10,503 nucleotides of DNA from Euperipatoides rowelli. Lineage: Eukaryota; Onychophora; Udeonychophora; Euonychophora; Peripatopsidae. Below the pieces are notes generated by a model, which saw only the letters and a program-made list of their open reading frames with translations, did not search any database and was not told the origin of the DNA. Positions within the stretch are counted from its first letter, which is position 1, and each line of letters begins with the position of its first letter. Positions 1 to 8,014 of the stretch are shown in pieces. The stretch lies in the NCBI GenBank assembly GCA_003024985.2, contig PXIH01S0044909.1; one strand, written 5' to 3'. The position numbers and the translations under genes are program-made.

Positions 1-224
1 TAAAAAATTGATTAATTAAACAAGCATTTTTATACAAAAATACACATAAATCAATGAAGTTGAAATAGGCATTGATAAACCACTTTAAGACCTAACTTTT
101 TAAGTCTGTATAAATAATCTCTTATTTGCTTTTGATATTATTTATTCCACGTCCATATGCCATTTTGGGATAAGTCAGATATTAATATCAACTTGGTAGG
201 TTAAGAAAGCTATTTTTTTATTTA
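1..224. other. AT-rich intergenic sequence, nothing recognised
   Basis: No open reading frame with protein-like composition, no pol III box and no repeat structure is visible here. The stretch ends at the T-run that opens the foldback element. Confidence 0.6.
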
Positions 225-682
225 TTTTTTTATTTCAGAGCAAAAGACAATGAAATAATAGTCGTATTTAGATCAAAGACATGATTAATAGGTCTAGTAC
301 TTTCAATTCCATAATATTTACAGGACCTCTCTATAATNATATATATAAAAAATATACACAATTAAAATCAAATATATAGGGTATATAACAATAATTAATT
401 GAAATGGCAATTGCCTTCCTACCTTTAATATCAATCTGTGGAATCTGTGCCTATTGTGACATTCATGTTAAAGGTAGGATGGCAATTGTCATTTCAATTA
501 TTTATTGTTATACACCCTATATATTTGATTTTAATTGTGCATATTAATTTTTGTGTTATGTATATTTTAAATTATAGAGAGGTCCCATAGATATTATGGA
601 ATTGAAANTACTAGACCTATTAATCATGTCTCTGATGTAAATAAGACTATTATTTCATCGTTTTTGCTGTGAAATAAAAAAA
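225..682. mobile_element. Foldback (long inverted-repeat) element
   Basis: The left arm (225-428) and the reverse complement of the right arm (468-682) match along almost their whole length, with scattered substitutions and one deletion of about 14 bp in the left arm near the N at 338. Both arms share the T7 run plus ATTTC end, the tract around TTAATAGGTCTAGTA, the ACCTCTCTATAAT block and the innermost ACCTTTAA / TTAAAGGT pair. The loop is 429-467, about 39 nt. No open reading frame lies inside. The architecture fits a non-autonomous foldback or MITE-like DNA element, or a recent inverted duplication. I see no convincing target-site duplication, so the exact ends and the superfamily are unknown. 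One N lies in each arm (338, 608); the opposite arm implies G for the N at 608. Confidence 0.85.
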
Positions 683-1426
683 TCCACAATTAACAGATTG
701 CATGTGCTATGTCTGTTTTCTCAATCATATAACGTGCACAAGAAAAGAAGGCTCTTTAAAGCTATGACTATTAATTATTAAATAATTAATACTTATTAAT
801 TGCTTAGATGGTAAATGTAAATAAAGCTAAGAGGGTTATTAAGTCTAACCTTATTGTGTTAGAGTTGAGTTACGTTTTTTTCCTGTAAAATACATATCTA
901 AAATAAATGTGCCTGGAAATTTATTCATTAAAACTGTATAAGAAAATATTGAAATTATAATGTTGAGAGCCTGACACAATTCCTATATATAAAGTGTAAT
1001 AATAATAAGGAGCTGTGGAAAAGAGAGAGAGAGAGACAGAGAGGTATTCATATTTAATCAATTTGTGAAGGATCAGAATATTTCCAGAAATTAGCATACA
1101 TTTTATTTTCATAATGAGTAAAACTAAATTAATAAATCTTAACCCTGAATGTGACTGGAATGAAATTATCTTCTGTAGGCCTACAATTTGCATGAAAAAA
1201 AATCATTCTGATAAAAATATAAAATCCGTAGAAAAAATTTATGAATTCATAAATCATTGACAAAATTGAGTACTACAGCGCATGTGCAAAGCTACGTTTT
1301 CTAAACAAATGAAGAAATGGAAAATATAACTTCTCTATCAAGAAATGAATGTAATCTTATGGTATGGAAAATAAAGTGAAGCGAAATAAAAGAAAGAAGG
1401 ACTATAAATTTTTTATTATTTTTGTA
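683..1426. other. AT-rich intergenic sequence
   Basis: Only a short GA microsatellite (about 1023-1043) and chance open frames on the minus strand are seen. The longest frame (921-1193, minus) has a low-complexity translation with no recognisable domain, so it is not called as a gene. Confidence 0.5.
1023..1043. repeat. GA microsatellite (interrupted)
   Basis: A run of GA dinucleotides is broken by one C (GAGAGACAGAGAGG). Confidence 0.8.
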
Positions 1427-1560
1427 CAGCTCCCGTGGTTTAGTAATCTAGGCTGTTGGCTGCCGGAACTAGTGTGTATAATGGGTCAATGGTACGATAC
1501 TGGTCAGCCCCGCTTTGGAAAGTAAGGAATTTTCTTTCTCCACCAGGGATTTTTTCTCTA
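1427..1560 (+). mobile_element. Degenerate tRNA-derived SINE
   Basis: An A-box-like sequence TGGTTTAGTAATCTAGG lies at 1436-1452. It sits in a tRNA-like context, CTCCCG before it and GGCTGTTGGCTGCCGGAAC after it. A degenerate B box, GGTACGATAC, lies at 1491-1500. The body after the B box (CCCCGCTTTGGAAAG, then AATTTTC, then CTCCACCAGGGATTTT) resembles the bodies of the SINE copies at 2155-2215 and, on the other strand, at 7580-7655. The A-to-B spacing of about 55 nt is longer than in an ordinary tRNA, and no clean cloverleaf forms, so this is a SINE rather than a tRNA gene. The 3' boundary is approximate. Confidence 0.65.
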
Positions 1561-1741
1561 TATGTTAATATTAGTTTCAATTCAATCTGTGCAGTTTTTT
1601 TAATTTACTTGGACATTCAAAGTTTGGACTAAAAGCACCTGGTAAAAGAGGACAATGTACGAGGAATAAAGAAAACTTGTAAATTTTTCATTTGGAAAAA
1701 CATTGTACATAGTGTAAATAAAAGTTGTTTAACTTGTCCCA

Positions 1742-2154
1742 ACATTGTGGTCCAGTCAGTAGTGATGCTGACTGGATTCATGTTGAAGACATATGNACAT
1801 TGTGGTCCAGTCAGTAGTGATGCTGACTGGATTCATGTTGAAGACATATGATGGGAAAGTAGGTTCTGACATTGTGGTCCAGTCAGTATTGATTCTGACT
1901 GGATTCATGTCGAAGTCATATGCTGGGAAAGTAGGTACCAGCATTGTGGTCCAGCCAGTAGTGATGCTGACTGGATTCAAGTTGAAGACATATGCTGGGA
2001 AAGTATGTCCAGACATCGTGTTCCAGTCAGTAGTGATGCTGACTGGATTCATGTCGAAGACATATGCTGGAAAAGTAGGTCCTGACATTGTGGTCCAGTC
2101 AGTAGTGATGCTGACTGGATTCATGTTGAAGACATATGTTGGCAAAGTAGCACA
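1742..2154 (+). repeat. 72-bp tandem repeat, six units (amplified SINE head)
   Basis: Units start at 1742, 1797, 1869, 1941, 2013 and 2085. Units 2 to 5 are exactly 72 bp, unit 6 is about 70-72 bp, and unit 1 is cut to 54 bp by the N at 1796. Each contains TGGTCCAGTCAGTAG, which resembles a pol III A box, and an 8-bp inverted repeat CCAGTCAG / CTGACTGG around an 8-nt loop; the stem is intact in every unit except the fourth, which has one mismatch. The last unit runs straight into GGTTCGCATCCCAGC, a good B box, so the array reads as the 5' half of a tRNA-SINE multiplied in tandem. Because 72 is divisible by three, both strands keep open frames of about 150 codons with a 24-residue period. Differences between units are largely amino-acid changing in both frames, which argues against coding. 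Confidence 0.85.
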
Positions 2155-2215
2155 GGTTCGCATCCCAGCTGATCCGGCTATGGAACATTTTTCCCCTGGC
2201 TTCTCCACCTTGTCT
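2155..2215 (+). mobile_element. tRNA-SINE B box and body
   Basis: The B box GGTTCGCATCCCAGC lies at 2155-2169. It is followed by CCGGCTATGGAAC, a CATTTTTCCCC stretch and CTTCTCCACC, in the same order as in the SINE at 1427-1560. The head of this SINE is supplied by the last unit of the 72-bp array immediately upstream. The 3' end is not clear; I stop where the resemblance to the other copies fades. Confidence 0.7.
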
Positions 2216-2639
2216 AGTGGTTTTAACCAAGTACGCTGACTCCAAAATTAACCTGATCTCTTTAATTACTCTCTAATAATCTCTTGTATATTTAGTTAAA
2301 ATCAATTAAAAGGAATTTACTGTGAATCATGGCAAATTTATTTTTAAATTTAAAAAAAATATAGCTTGTTTCACCCTTATGGGTGAAACATATTGAAAAA
2401 AAGAAAAAAAAAAAGAAAGAAAACGTTTATTTTGCACTGTATATTTTACTGTATTTTTTTTTTTTTGTTTGGCTTGGATTTCGCAAATCGTCTTGACGAG
2501 AAACTATTTACAAATATTACACAGACAATATACACACATATATATTTACAATATTTACATGTTATTACTTTTCTAACGATTGGACAATGGACGTTCCATC
2601 CAAAGGTTCAGATGTAATTTACTTGTGTTGCTTATCTTT
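2216..2639. other. AT-rich sequence with A-rich and T-rich tracts
   Basis: This stretch holds a perfect 10-bp hairpin (2367-2390), an A-rich tract (about 2395-2423) and a T14 run (about 2453-2466). The short plus-strand open frame at 2393-2617 starts with lysine/arginine-only codons read from the A-rich tract and shows no domain. It is not called as a gene. Confidence 0.5.
2367..2390. repeat. Perfect short inverted repeat
   Basis: Arms TGTTTCACCC (2367-2376) and GGGTGAAACA (2381-2390) enclose a TTAT loop. It is unusually GC-containing for its surroundings. Its function is unknown. Confidence 0.85.
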
Positions 2640-2904
2640 AGAAATTCATATCTTCAGATAGCAAAGTCTGAGAGTCGTGACGACTGGTTGAATAGAAACC
2701 CCTACTCCCTGCCATTCACAAAGTAAGACAGGGGGGAGTAGTATGGAGGGGTCGGATAGCACAAGCCCCGAACCCTGGTCGCTAGCTTGGCTCTCACCAA
2801 GAATATGAAGCAGCACAGCTCAACCCTCTGTGCCACTACCCCTTGGCTCTCACCAAGAATATGAAGCAGCACAGCTCAACCCTATGCGCCCCTGCCCCTT
2901 GGCT
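2640..2904 (-). mobile_element. tRNA-derived SINE with duplicated head
   Basis: Read on the minus strand, the A-box-like TGGCACAGAGGGTTGAGC is followed by the B-box-like GGTTCGGGGC (near 2764-2774 in plus coordinates). The segment carrying the A box is present twice in tandem (2786-2841 and 2842-2897, 56-bp period, few differences), while the B box occurs once. Downstream on the minus strand come a GC-rich stretch and an imperfect inverted repeat (2702-2711 with 2729-2741, CTACTCCC / GGGAGTAG). The long A-to-B spacing resembles a class II (Leu/Ser type) tRNA head. The 3' limit near 2640 is a guess from the change in base composition. Confidence 0.6.
2786..2904 (-). repeat. 56-bp direct tandem duplication
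   Basis: Copy 1 is 2786-2841, copy 2 is 2842-2897, and a 7-bp start of a third (CTTGGCT) lies at 2898-2904. The first 40 or so bases are identical; the ends differ at a few positions (CTCTGTGCCACTA versus CTATGCGCCCCTG). Confidence 0.9.
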
Positions 2905-4552
2905 TTACTGTATTTTTTTGTATAGAGGTTAATTCAGGTTTGTACTGTATTATGTAATTTAAATTATATTTTAAATTTTGTCATAATTTTTAAAGTAATA
3001 ATTTTTCAATGTCATTTTTGTAAATAAATAAAAAAATTGTAAATAAACTCTGCAATAGAGGGAGTACTATAACACCAAGGTTTAAGATGACAAAATAAAA
3101 AGGCTTCAGTTATTTACTTCAATGACCATATAACTCAAGAGGCTGGACATAATTCTTTGAGTCTTTCAAACCAACCCAACAATACCAACAAGACTTGCAG
3201 GATGATTTTGTTGGGCCGGACAAAACAACCCTCCAAAATTGATGATTAAGCCAATTTGTAATACCTTTAAATACTGTATAGTGGTTGCATATTTAAATTT
3301 AGCCAAATGAATACTTTTGTCCTGATTCATGCACTCAAAGGCACATGACCTGCTTATGCAATGTTTACTTAAGCGTGGCTAATTAAGCCATGTTGCTATG
3401 ACTTCGATCAATGTTTATCTTCTCAACGTTTATCGAAGCCACGACAAAAATATGTAAAAACAGCGCAACCAGAAATCGACCAGGTCATCAAGCACATGAA
3501 CCAAGGGAACAATTTACAATATATATAACATAATAGGCTCATCATACTTTAACCCCTTCCCATGGAAAAAAAAAAAATATTGCACAAAAATAAACATATA
3601 TTTTATTTTTATTGGTATTGAATGTTTTAAAATGTTAAAAATGGAACAATTTATAATTTAAATAAACAATCAATAATTCAGTTTTAAAATTGTGTGTTGC
3701 AGAATTTCTTGTTTTATTTGGACAACTCTAGTTCAATTTTTATGACAATTTTATATTAATTTTTTATCTAAGTCCTTAATTTTTATTCCTTTAGATGTGC
3801 AGGTGGTTGGAGGTACCTAATCGGTGTAGCAGAGTGGGGACCGCCAAACTTAAACATTATGTAGGTATCAAATTTTGTCAGGTTTTGTTAGGCATAATTT
3901 TTATTCATCTTTATTATAATAATGTTTTTTTTTTTTTAAAAAAAAAAATAAATAAATAAATCTACTCTCCAACAGGAGAAAATATGTGTTTTTTGTGGTT
4001 AATAAACCATAGAAAATCATAATAACTTGACGTTTCAATACTCATAAAGTTCTTTCTATCCCTAGTGGCATGTATACTTTGTGTGTGTGAGCTTATGCCA
4101 CTTCTGTGGTAGGTTGTAGGTGCTGGAGTGCCTGCCTTCTATTGGGGTTAAGAACTAAGTTTGTTGGAAGTAACAGTTGCATGTTGCTATGCTTGTAATT
4201 ACTTAGGGGTAATTTTTAACTCTCTATGTATATTTACTCTCTGGTCGTGGACACACAGTATGTATATTAGATATGGATTCAGTAAAAAAAAAATAGTGTA
4301 AACCTATCCATATAATGAAACTTCCTATGAATCAGATACATAACAATAATTTTTATTTTAGAGAATATATTTCTGGGGAGGGTGATGGGATGTTTTAAAA
4401 ATTACACTTACTCTGACTTTTCTAATATCCTACCTATAAGACATGGCATCTAATCATTTGTTTATTTGTTTGTTAAAGAATTTTAATTTTCGGAATGTAT
4501 TTAGACAACGTCTAATATGTAGTAAAGATTTGCTGTGAAACGAACTATTATA
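2905..4552. other. Long AT-rich intergenic stretch
   Basis: No supported gene. The notable points are a dyad at 3402-3438 (CTTCGAT / ATCGAAG), a run of T13 directly followed by A11 at 3925-3948 with a short AAAT repeat after it, and a short TG repeat near 4080-4088. Open frames are short with no recognisable product. Confidence 0.5.
3925..3948. repeat. T13/A11 palindrome
   Basis: Thirteen Ts are immediately followed by eleven As, then by AAAT tetranucleotide copies. This is a self-complementary tract. Confidence 0.85.
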
Positions 4553-4687
4553 CTGGGTTGCTGGCGTGCGGACCTAGGTCAAGGGGTCGAAGTCAGATCA
4601 CTCGACACCAGGGGAACAAGTCGGTCTCTGGTTCGAATTAGGCAGAAGCCAAAACTCCCCCTTACCCCCAAAAAAAAAAAAAAAAAA
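4553..4687 (+). mobile_element. tRNA-derived SINE with poly(A) tail
   Basis: The B box GGTTCGAATTA lies at 4630-4640 and a weak A-box-like TGGCGTGCGG at 4562-4571. The sequence is much richer in GC than its flanks and ends in a C-rich stretch and an A18 tail (4670-4687), the usual 3' end of a retroposed sequence. The flanks share a very weak similarity (ACGAACTATTATA before, ACGTTCTTTATTATA after) that could be a decayed target-site duplication. A 63-codon open frame crosses the element but is chance. Confidence 0.6.
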
Positions 4688-4751
4688 TTACGTTCTTTAT
4701 TATATTTGACAGTCGAGATTTGTTAGATTATAATGGAAACATTGATGATTA

Positions 4752-5054
4752 AAAAGTGTGCATAATATTCTAATTTAAGCTTTGGTTTCTTTTAAAATTA
4801 TTAAAAAAAAAAAAAAACAATTAAGAAACAAAATTATTTGAAACAATTAAAATAATGAAATAATTCATTTGCACTTAAACTTTAAAAATATATAAATAGA
4901 TTTGTTGTTGTTGTAGTAGTAGTAAAATATGTTTAATTAATTAAATAAATTGAAAACTTTAGACATTGACTCGATAATTAAAACGTAAATGATATAACAT
5001 TGAAAAATGAAAATGGAAAAAAAAAAAAACGGTAATCTGGATAAAGTGAAATTT
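4752..5054. repeat. 303-bp direct repeat, copy 1
   Basis: This copy is base-for-base identical to 5056-5358 at an offset of 304. The identity includes the A15 and A13 homopolymer runs and the GTTGTTGTTGTAGTAGTAGTA stretch. A single N (5055) separates the copies. The most likely reading is that two contig ends overlap and were not merged. Confidence 0.9.
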
Positions 5055-5055
5055 N

Positions 5056-5358
5056 AAAAGTGTGCATAATATTCTAATTTAAGCTTTGGTTTCTTTTAAA
5101 ATTATTAAAAAAAAAAAAAAACAATTAAGAAACAAAATTATTTGAAACAATTAAAATAATGAAATAATTCATTTGCACTTAAACTTTAAAAATATATAAA
5201 TAGATTTGTTGTTGTTGTAGTAGTAGTAAAATATGTTTAATTAATTAAATAAATTGAAAACTTTAGACATTGACTCGATAATTAAAACGTAAATGATATA
5301 ACATTGAAAAATGAAAATGGAAAAAAAAAAAAACGGTAATCTGGATAAAGTGAAATTT
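5056..5358. repeat. 303-bp direct repeat, copy 2
   Basis: This is the second identical copy. It continues into unique sequence after 5358, just as copy 1 is preceded by unique sequence, which is the pattern expected of an uncollapsed contig overlap. A very recent true duplication is the alternative. Confidence 0.9.
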
Positions 5359-6505
5359 GTTTAATTAAAAAAAAAAAAATTCAATATAAATAATGTATTA
5401 ACTGACAAATTATACCTGTGCGTCAGATTAATAGGAAATCTATACGTATAGTAATCTAAGTTAGTGCGAAAACCAGTTTTTTTTTTTCTTCTTGTAATAT
5501 CACGAATAAAATATCCAATACACCTGGGAAAAAAAAACTCAAATTAATTTATTACTTTCTAACACATTTAAATATTTGTATTCTTAGAAAAAAATTTCAT
5601 AAAGACTTGCATCTTTTGTAATAGTATAATTTAATTACTAGAATATTCTTAATAATGAAAATGACAATAACACATTTTCTAGAATAAAAACATAAAGGAT
5701 TAAAAAAAAAAAAATAGCGCCTAATACATGTTTATAAATTTTAATCTCACGCAAGGTTAATAATACACTTTAAATTATGATTAATGTTCATTCAACACCA
5801 TAATTGACTTAAGCAATTTCAATAATAATTTCAAATGCATTTTATCATTCAAAGTTTTGAGGTAAAAAGCTTTATAGTCACGCATATCGTAAATAAATTT
5901 AATTGGAAATATATATATTAAACCTCATATAAAATATAAATATTTACATAATCTCAATTTGTAATGATATTTTAATGATAGGCATATGTAGAAGTAGATA
6001 GAGACAGTATATCTTACCTAATTGAGGTGTAACATTTTCTAACTATTAACCCTTTGATGATTTTTTTTTAATGAAGTAATGCCTCCTGAAAATATATATG
6101 CTGTTCTTTTTTCTTTTTTTTAAAAAAAATAAATTTCCATTCCAAAGGGAGAAGAAATGTATTTTTGTTCTATTTACTTAATTATATTATAATTCATTAA
6201 TGAGAAACAGGTTCCTTTGATGTTAATAAAGGCAGCGTATTTGGAAAACCCCAAAGCAAGCTGTAACAGCTAGGGAAAAAAAACCTTTCATATAACTGCC
6301 CAAGCCAGTAGCACCTGTACTCCCTTGTATATGCCTTCAGTTTATCAAGCAAACGTAAATAAATCCGCTCTACCATGAAACCAAGACATATATGCTGTTC
6401 TTAAACAAATTTGGAGTTTCCCGAAAGATGTACGATTTAGTATTCAGTTGTTCTACATAGATCCTTATTTACAACAGTTTTTCTGGTTCAAAAATAGTAG
6501 CGAAT
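5359..6505. other. AT-rich intergenic stretch
   Basis: Multiple A and T homopolymers are present, including a T-run joined to an A8 run near 6112-6129. The 15-mer ATATATGCTGTTCTT occurs near 6094 and again near 6389. No gene, pol III box or inverted repeat of note. Confidence 0.5.
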
Positions 6506-6571
6506 AAGCCCATTACAAGGGCATCTAACATTTTGTTGGTTTAAGCCCATGTCGGGCATCAAACATTTATT
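6506..6571. repeat. Short tandem duplication, 37-bp period
   Basis: AAGCCCAT starts at 6506 and 6543; both copies continue with GGGCATC, AACATTT and T-rich sequence. Each contains a small dyad GCCC...GGGC, with loops of different length. Confidence 0.6.
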
Positions 6572-6664
6572 TATTATCTAAGAGAACACACCACTTAATA
6601 AAGTTTCTAAAATAATTGAGAATCATNATTCTTATGTGAGAGAGCAGATAGATGGCTCTGTTAC

Positions 6665-6833
6665 GGCTTCGGAATATGGCTTCGGAATACAGCTTTGGAA
6701 TATGGCTTCGGAATACGGCTTTGGAATACAGCTTTAGAATACGGCTTCGGAATACGACTTCGGAATACGGCTTTGGAATACGGCTTCGGAATACGACTTT
6801 GGAATATGGCTTTGAAATATGGCTTCGGAACAC
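6665..6833. repeat. 13-bp minisatellite, 13 units
   Basis: Thirteen contiguous 13-bp units of the form GGCTTCGGAATAC run from 6665 to 6833 without an indel. The variation is almost wholly transitions (C/T at positions 6 and 13, G/A at positions 1 and 2). A further degenerate unit may precede (6652-6664). Thirteen is not a multiple of three, so three units make one 39-bp, 13-codon period. This keeps a plus-strand frame (6652-7047) and a minus-strand frame open with a 13-residue repeat. I see no evidence that either is translated. Confidence 0.95.
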
Positions 6834-7178
6834 ACTCTTTCCAATTAATATATATGAGAGATTGAATAATTCAACTAAATTTCCCTTATATAAATTTCAG
6901 GATGACATTAATCTTTTTTTTTTTAAATGTAAAAACTTTCACAATTTTTTTACGAATCATTATATAACAAGTAGCCTATTGGCGAACAGCAATTTACTTT
7001 CGTTAACTCTTAAAGGACAATTGAAATGTTTTTTTTTTTTGCATTGACTTTAGAGAAACTATTTTAAAAAAAAAAAAAAATCCACCAAAGAAGGGGGAAG
7101 ATTCATTTACAATTTAATTTTTAAAATATTTGTCGGTTGCTCCTCCCCCTCTTCCCTTTTAAACAACATCGTCTACTG
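6834..7178. other. AT-rich sequence between minisatellite and TIR element
   Basis: T10 and A15 homopolymers (about 7028-7078) and a CT-rich patch (7139-7160) are the only features. No gene is supported. Confidence 0.5.
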
Positions 7179-7371
7179 CAGGGTTTATCAATCATTTTGA
7201 ATTCTGTACCATTAAATAAACTGCTAAAAATTCATATACCATCATGTGTATATTTCGTAATTTGGACATTGTGCAAACAGGAGCATGCCTTTATGGTCAG
7301 AGGACAAACAGAATAAAATAAACAATCTTGTCAAAACAAATCATATTTTTATTGCACATAAGATAATATTA

Positions 7372-7385
7372 TTTTTTTAAAAAAA
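7372..7385. repeat. T7/A7 palindrome
   Basis: Seven Ts are followed directly by seven As, the same form as the tract at 3925-3948. Confidence 0.8.
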
Positions 7386-7579
7386 TATATAATTCTTCAC
7401 AATATATACATTTGTGTTTCTACATTCTTCATAAACTGGATACAACAGTGATGCTTGTATTGGTTTTTCCTTGTCCATGTCCATCAGGCATTTTGAATTC
7501 CGTTTTTTCCTTTGATAGTCCATCATAAATCCATTAACTTCTTGAATGAGGAATCCTTGGTATATCTTTAATTATAAAA

Positions 7580-7730
7580 ATTCTCCGGTGCTGTCCAAAA
7601 TTCCCTGGTGTGGTCCAACGGTGAAAATTTTTTGCCATTTTCGGCACCAGGACTGCCTGGGATCGAACTCACATTATTCCTTATACGTAGTGGCAATGAT
7701 GTTGACCACTGGACAATCAGAGCAGTCTTT
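7580..7730 (-). mobile_element. tRNA-derived SINE, minus strand
   Basis: On the minus strand the A box TGTCCAGTGGTCAACA (complement of 7700-7715) is followed about 45 nt on by the B box AGTTCGATCCCAGG (complement of 7657-7670). The body beyond the B box (GGCAAAAAATTTTCACC, then CCACACCAGGGAATTTT) resembles those at 1427-1560 and 2155-2215, so all three probably belong to one family. This is the best-preserved head of that family in the window. It sits inside the hAT-like element, so it is probably a nested insertion. Both ends are approximate. Confidence 0.7.
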
Positions 7731-7881
7731 TATTCAATGTCCATTTTCGTTTTCACGCTCTTAATTCTGTCATTCTTTTAAAAATTTAAAATCTAATATC
7801 AAATATACTAAACACATCGTAACTTAACTAATTGCACAATGATTAATTATGAACATAGAGCTACTGATAACCAGGTGCAAA

Positions 7882-7904
7882 ATATATATATATATATATA
7901 TATA
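7882..7904. repeat. TA microsatellite
   Basis: Eleven or so uninterrupted AT dinucleotides inside the TIR element. Confidence 0.9.
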
Positions 7905-7993
7905 ACAAGAGAAATTTACTGAATGGTGCACTAAATACCTGTAAATGTATTTGTCTTTTTGTTACATCTCTGTGTACCACTTGAAACAACATA

Positions 7994-8014
7994 ATGTACC
8001 ATTTAGTGGTACAT
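7994..8014. repeat. Subterminal palindrome of TIR element
   Basis: Arms ATGTACCA and TGGTACAT (8 bp) surround a 5-nt loop. The right arm overlaps the conserved subterminal TGTACCAYTAAAT motif. Subterminal short repeats are common transposase-binding sites in hAT elements; that role is inference here. Confidence 0.7.

Noticed and set aside
1742-2154. CRISPR-like array
   Set aside because: The repeats are contiguous with no unique spacers, and the window is clearly eukaryotic.
1756-2239. Two overlapping 150-codon open frames, one per strand, with a 24-residue repeat
   Set aside because: They follow from a 72-bp unit that lacks stops. Differences between units mostly change amino acids in both frames, and the sequence merges into a SINE.
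2367-2390. Intrinsic terminator (hairpin with nearby T-run on the minus strand)
   Set aside because: The T-run is not adjacent to the stem, there is no gene beside it, and rho-independent termination does not apply to an animal nuclear locus.
2393-2617. Small lysine-rich protein with hydrophobic segment
   Set aside because: The basic start is read from an A-rich tract and the hydrophobic part from a T-rich tract; there is no coding support.
6567-7047. Repeat-peptide open frames on both strands over the 13-bp array
   Set aside because: They are a by-product of the stop-free 13-bp unit; the flanking parts of the frames are AT-rich low-complexity sequence.
7546-7764. 72-codon plus-strand open frame
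   Set aside because: It lies over the minus-strand SINE at 7580-7730 and shows no protein similarity.
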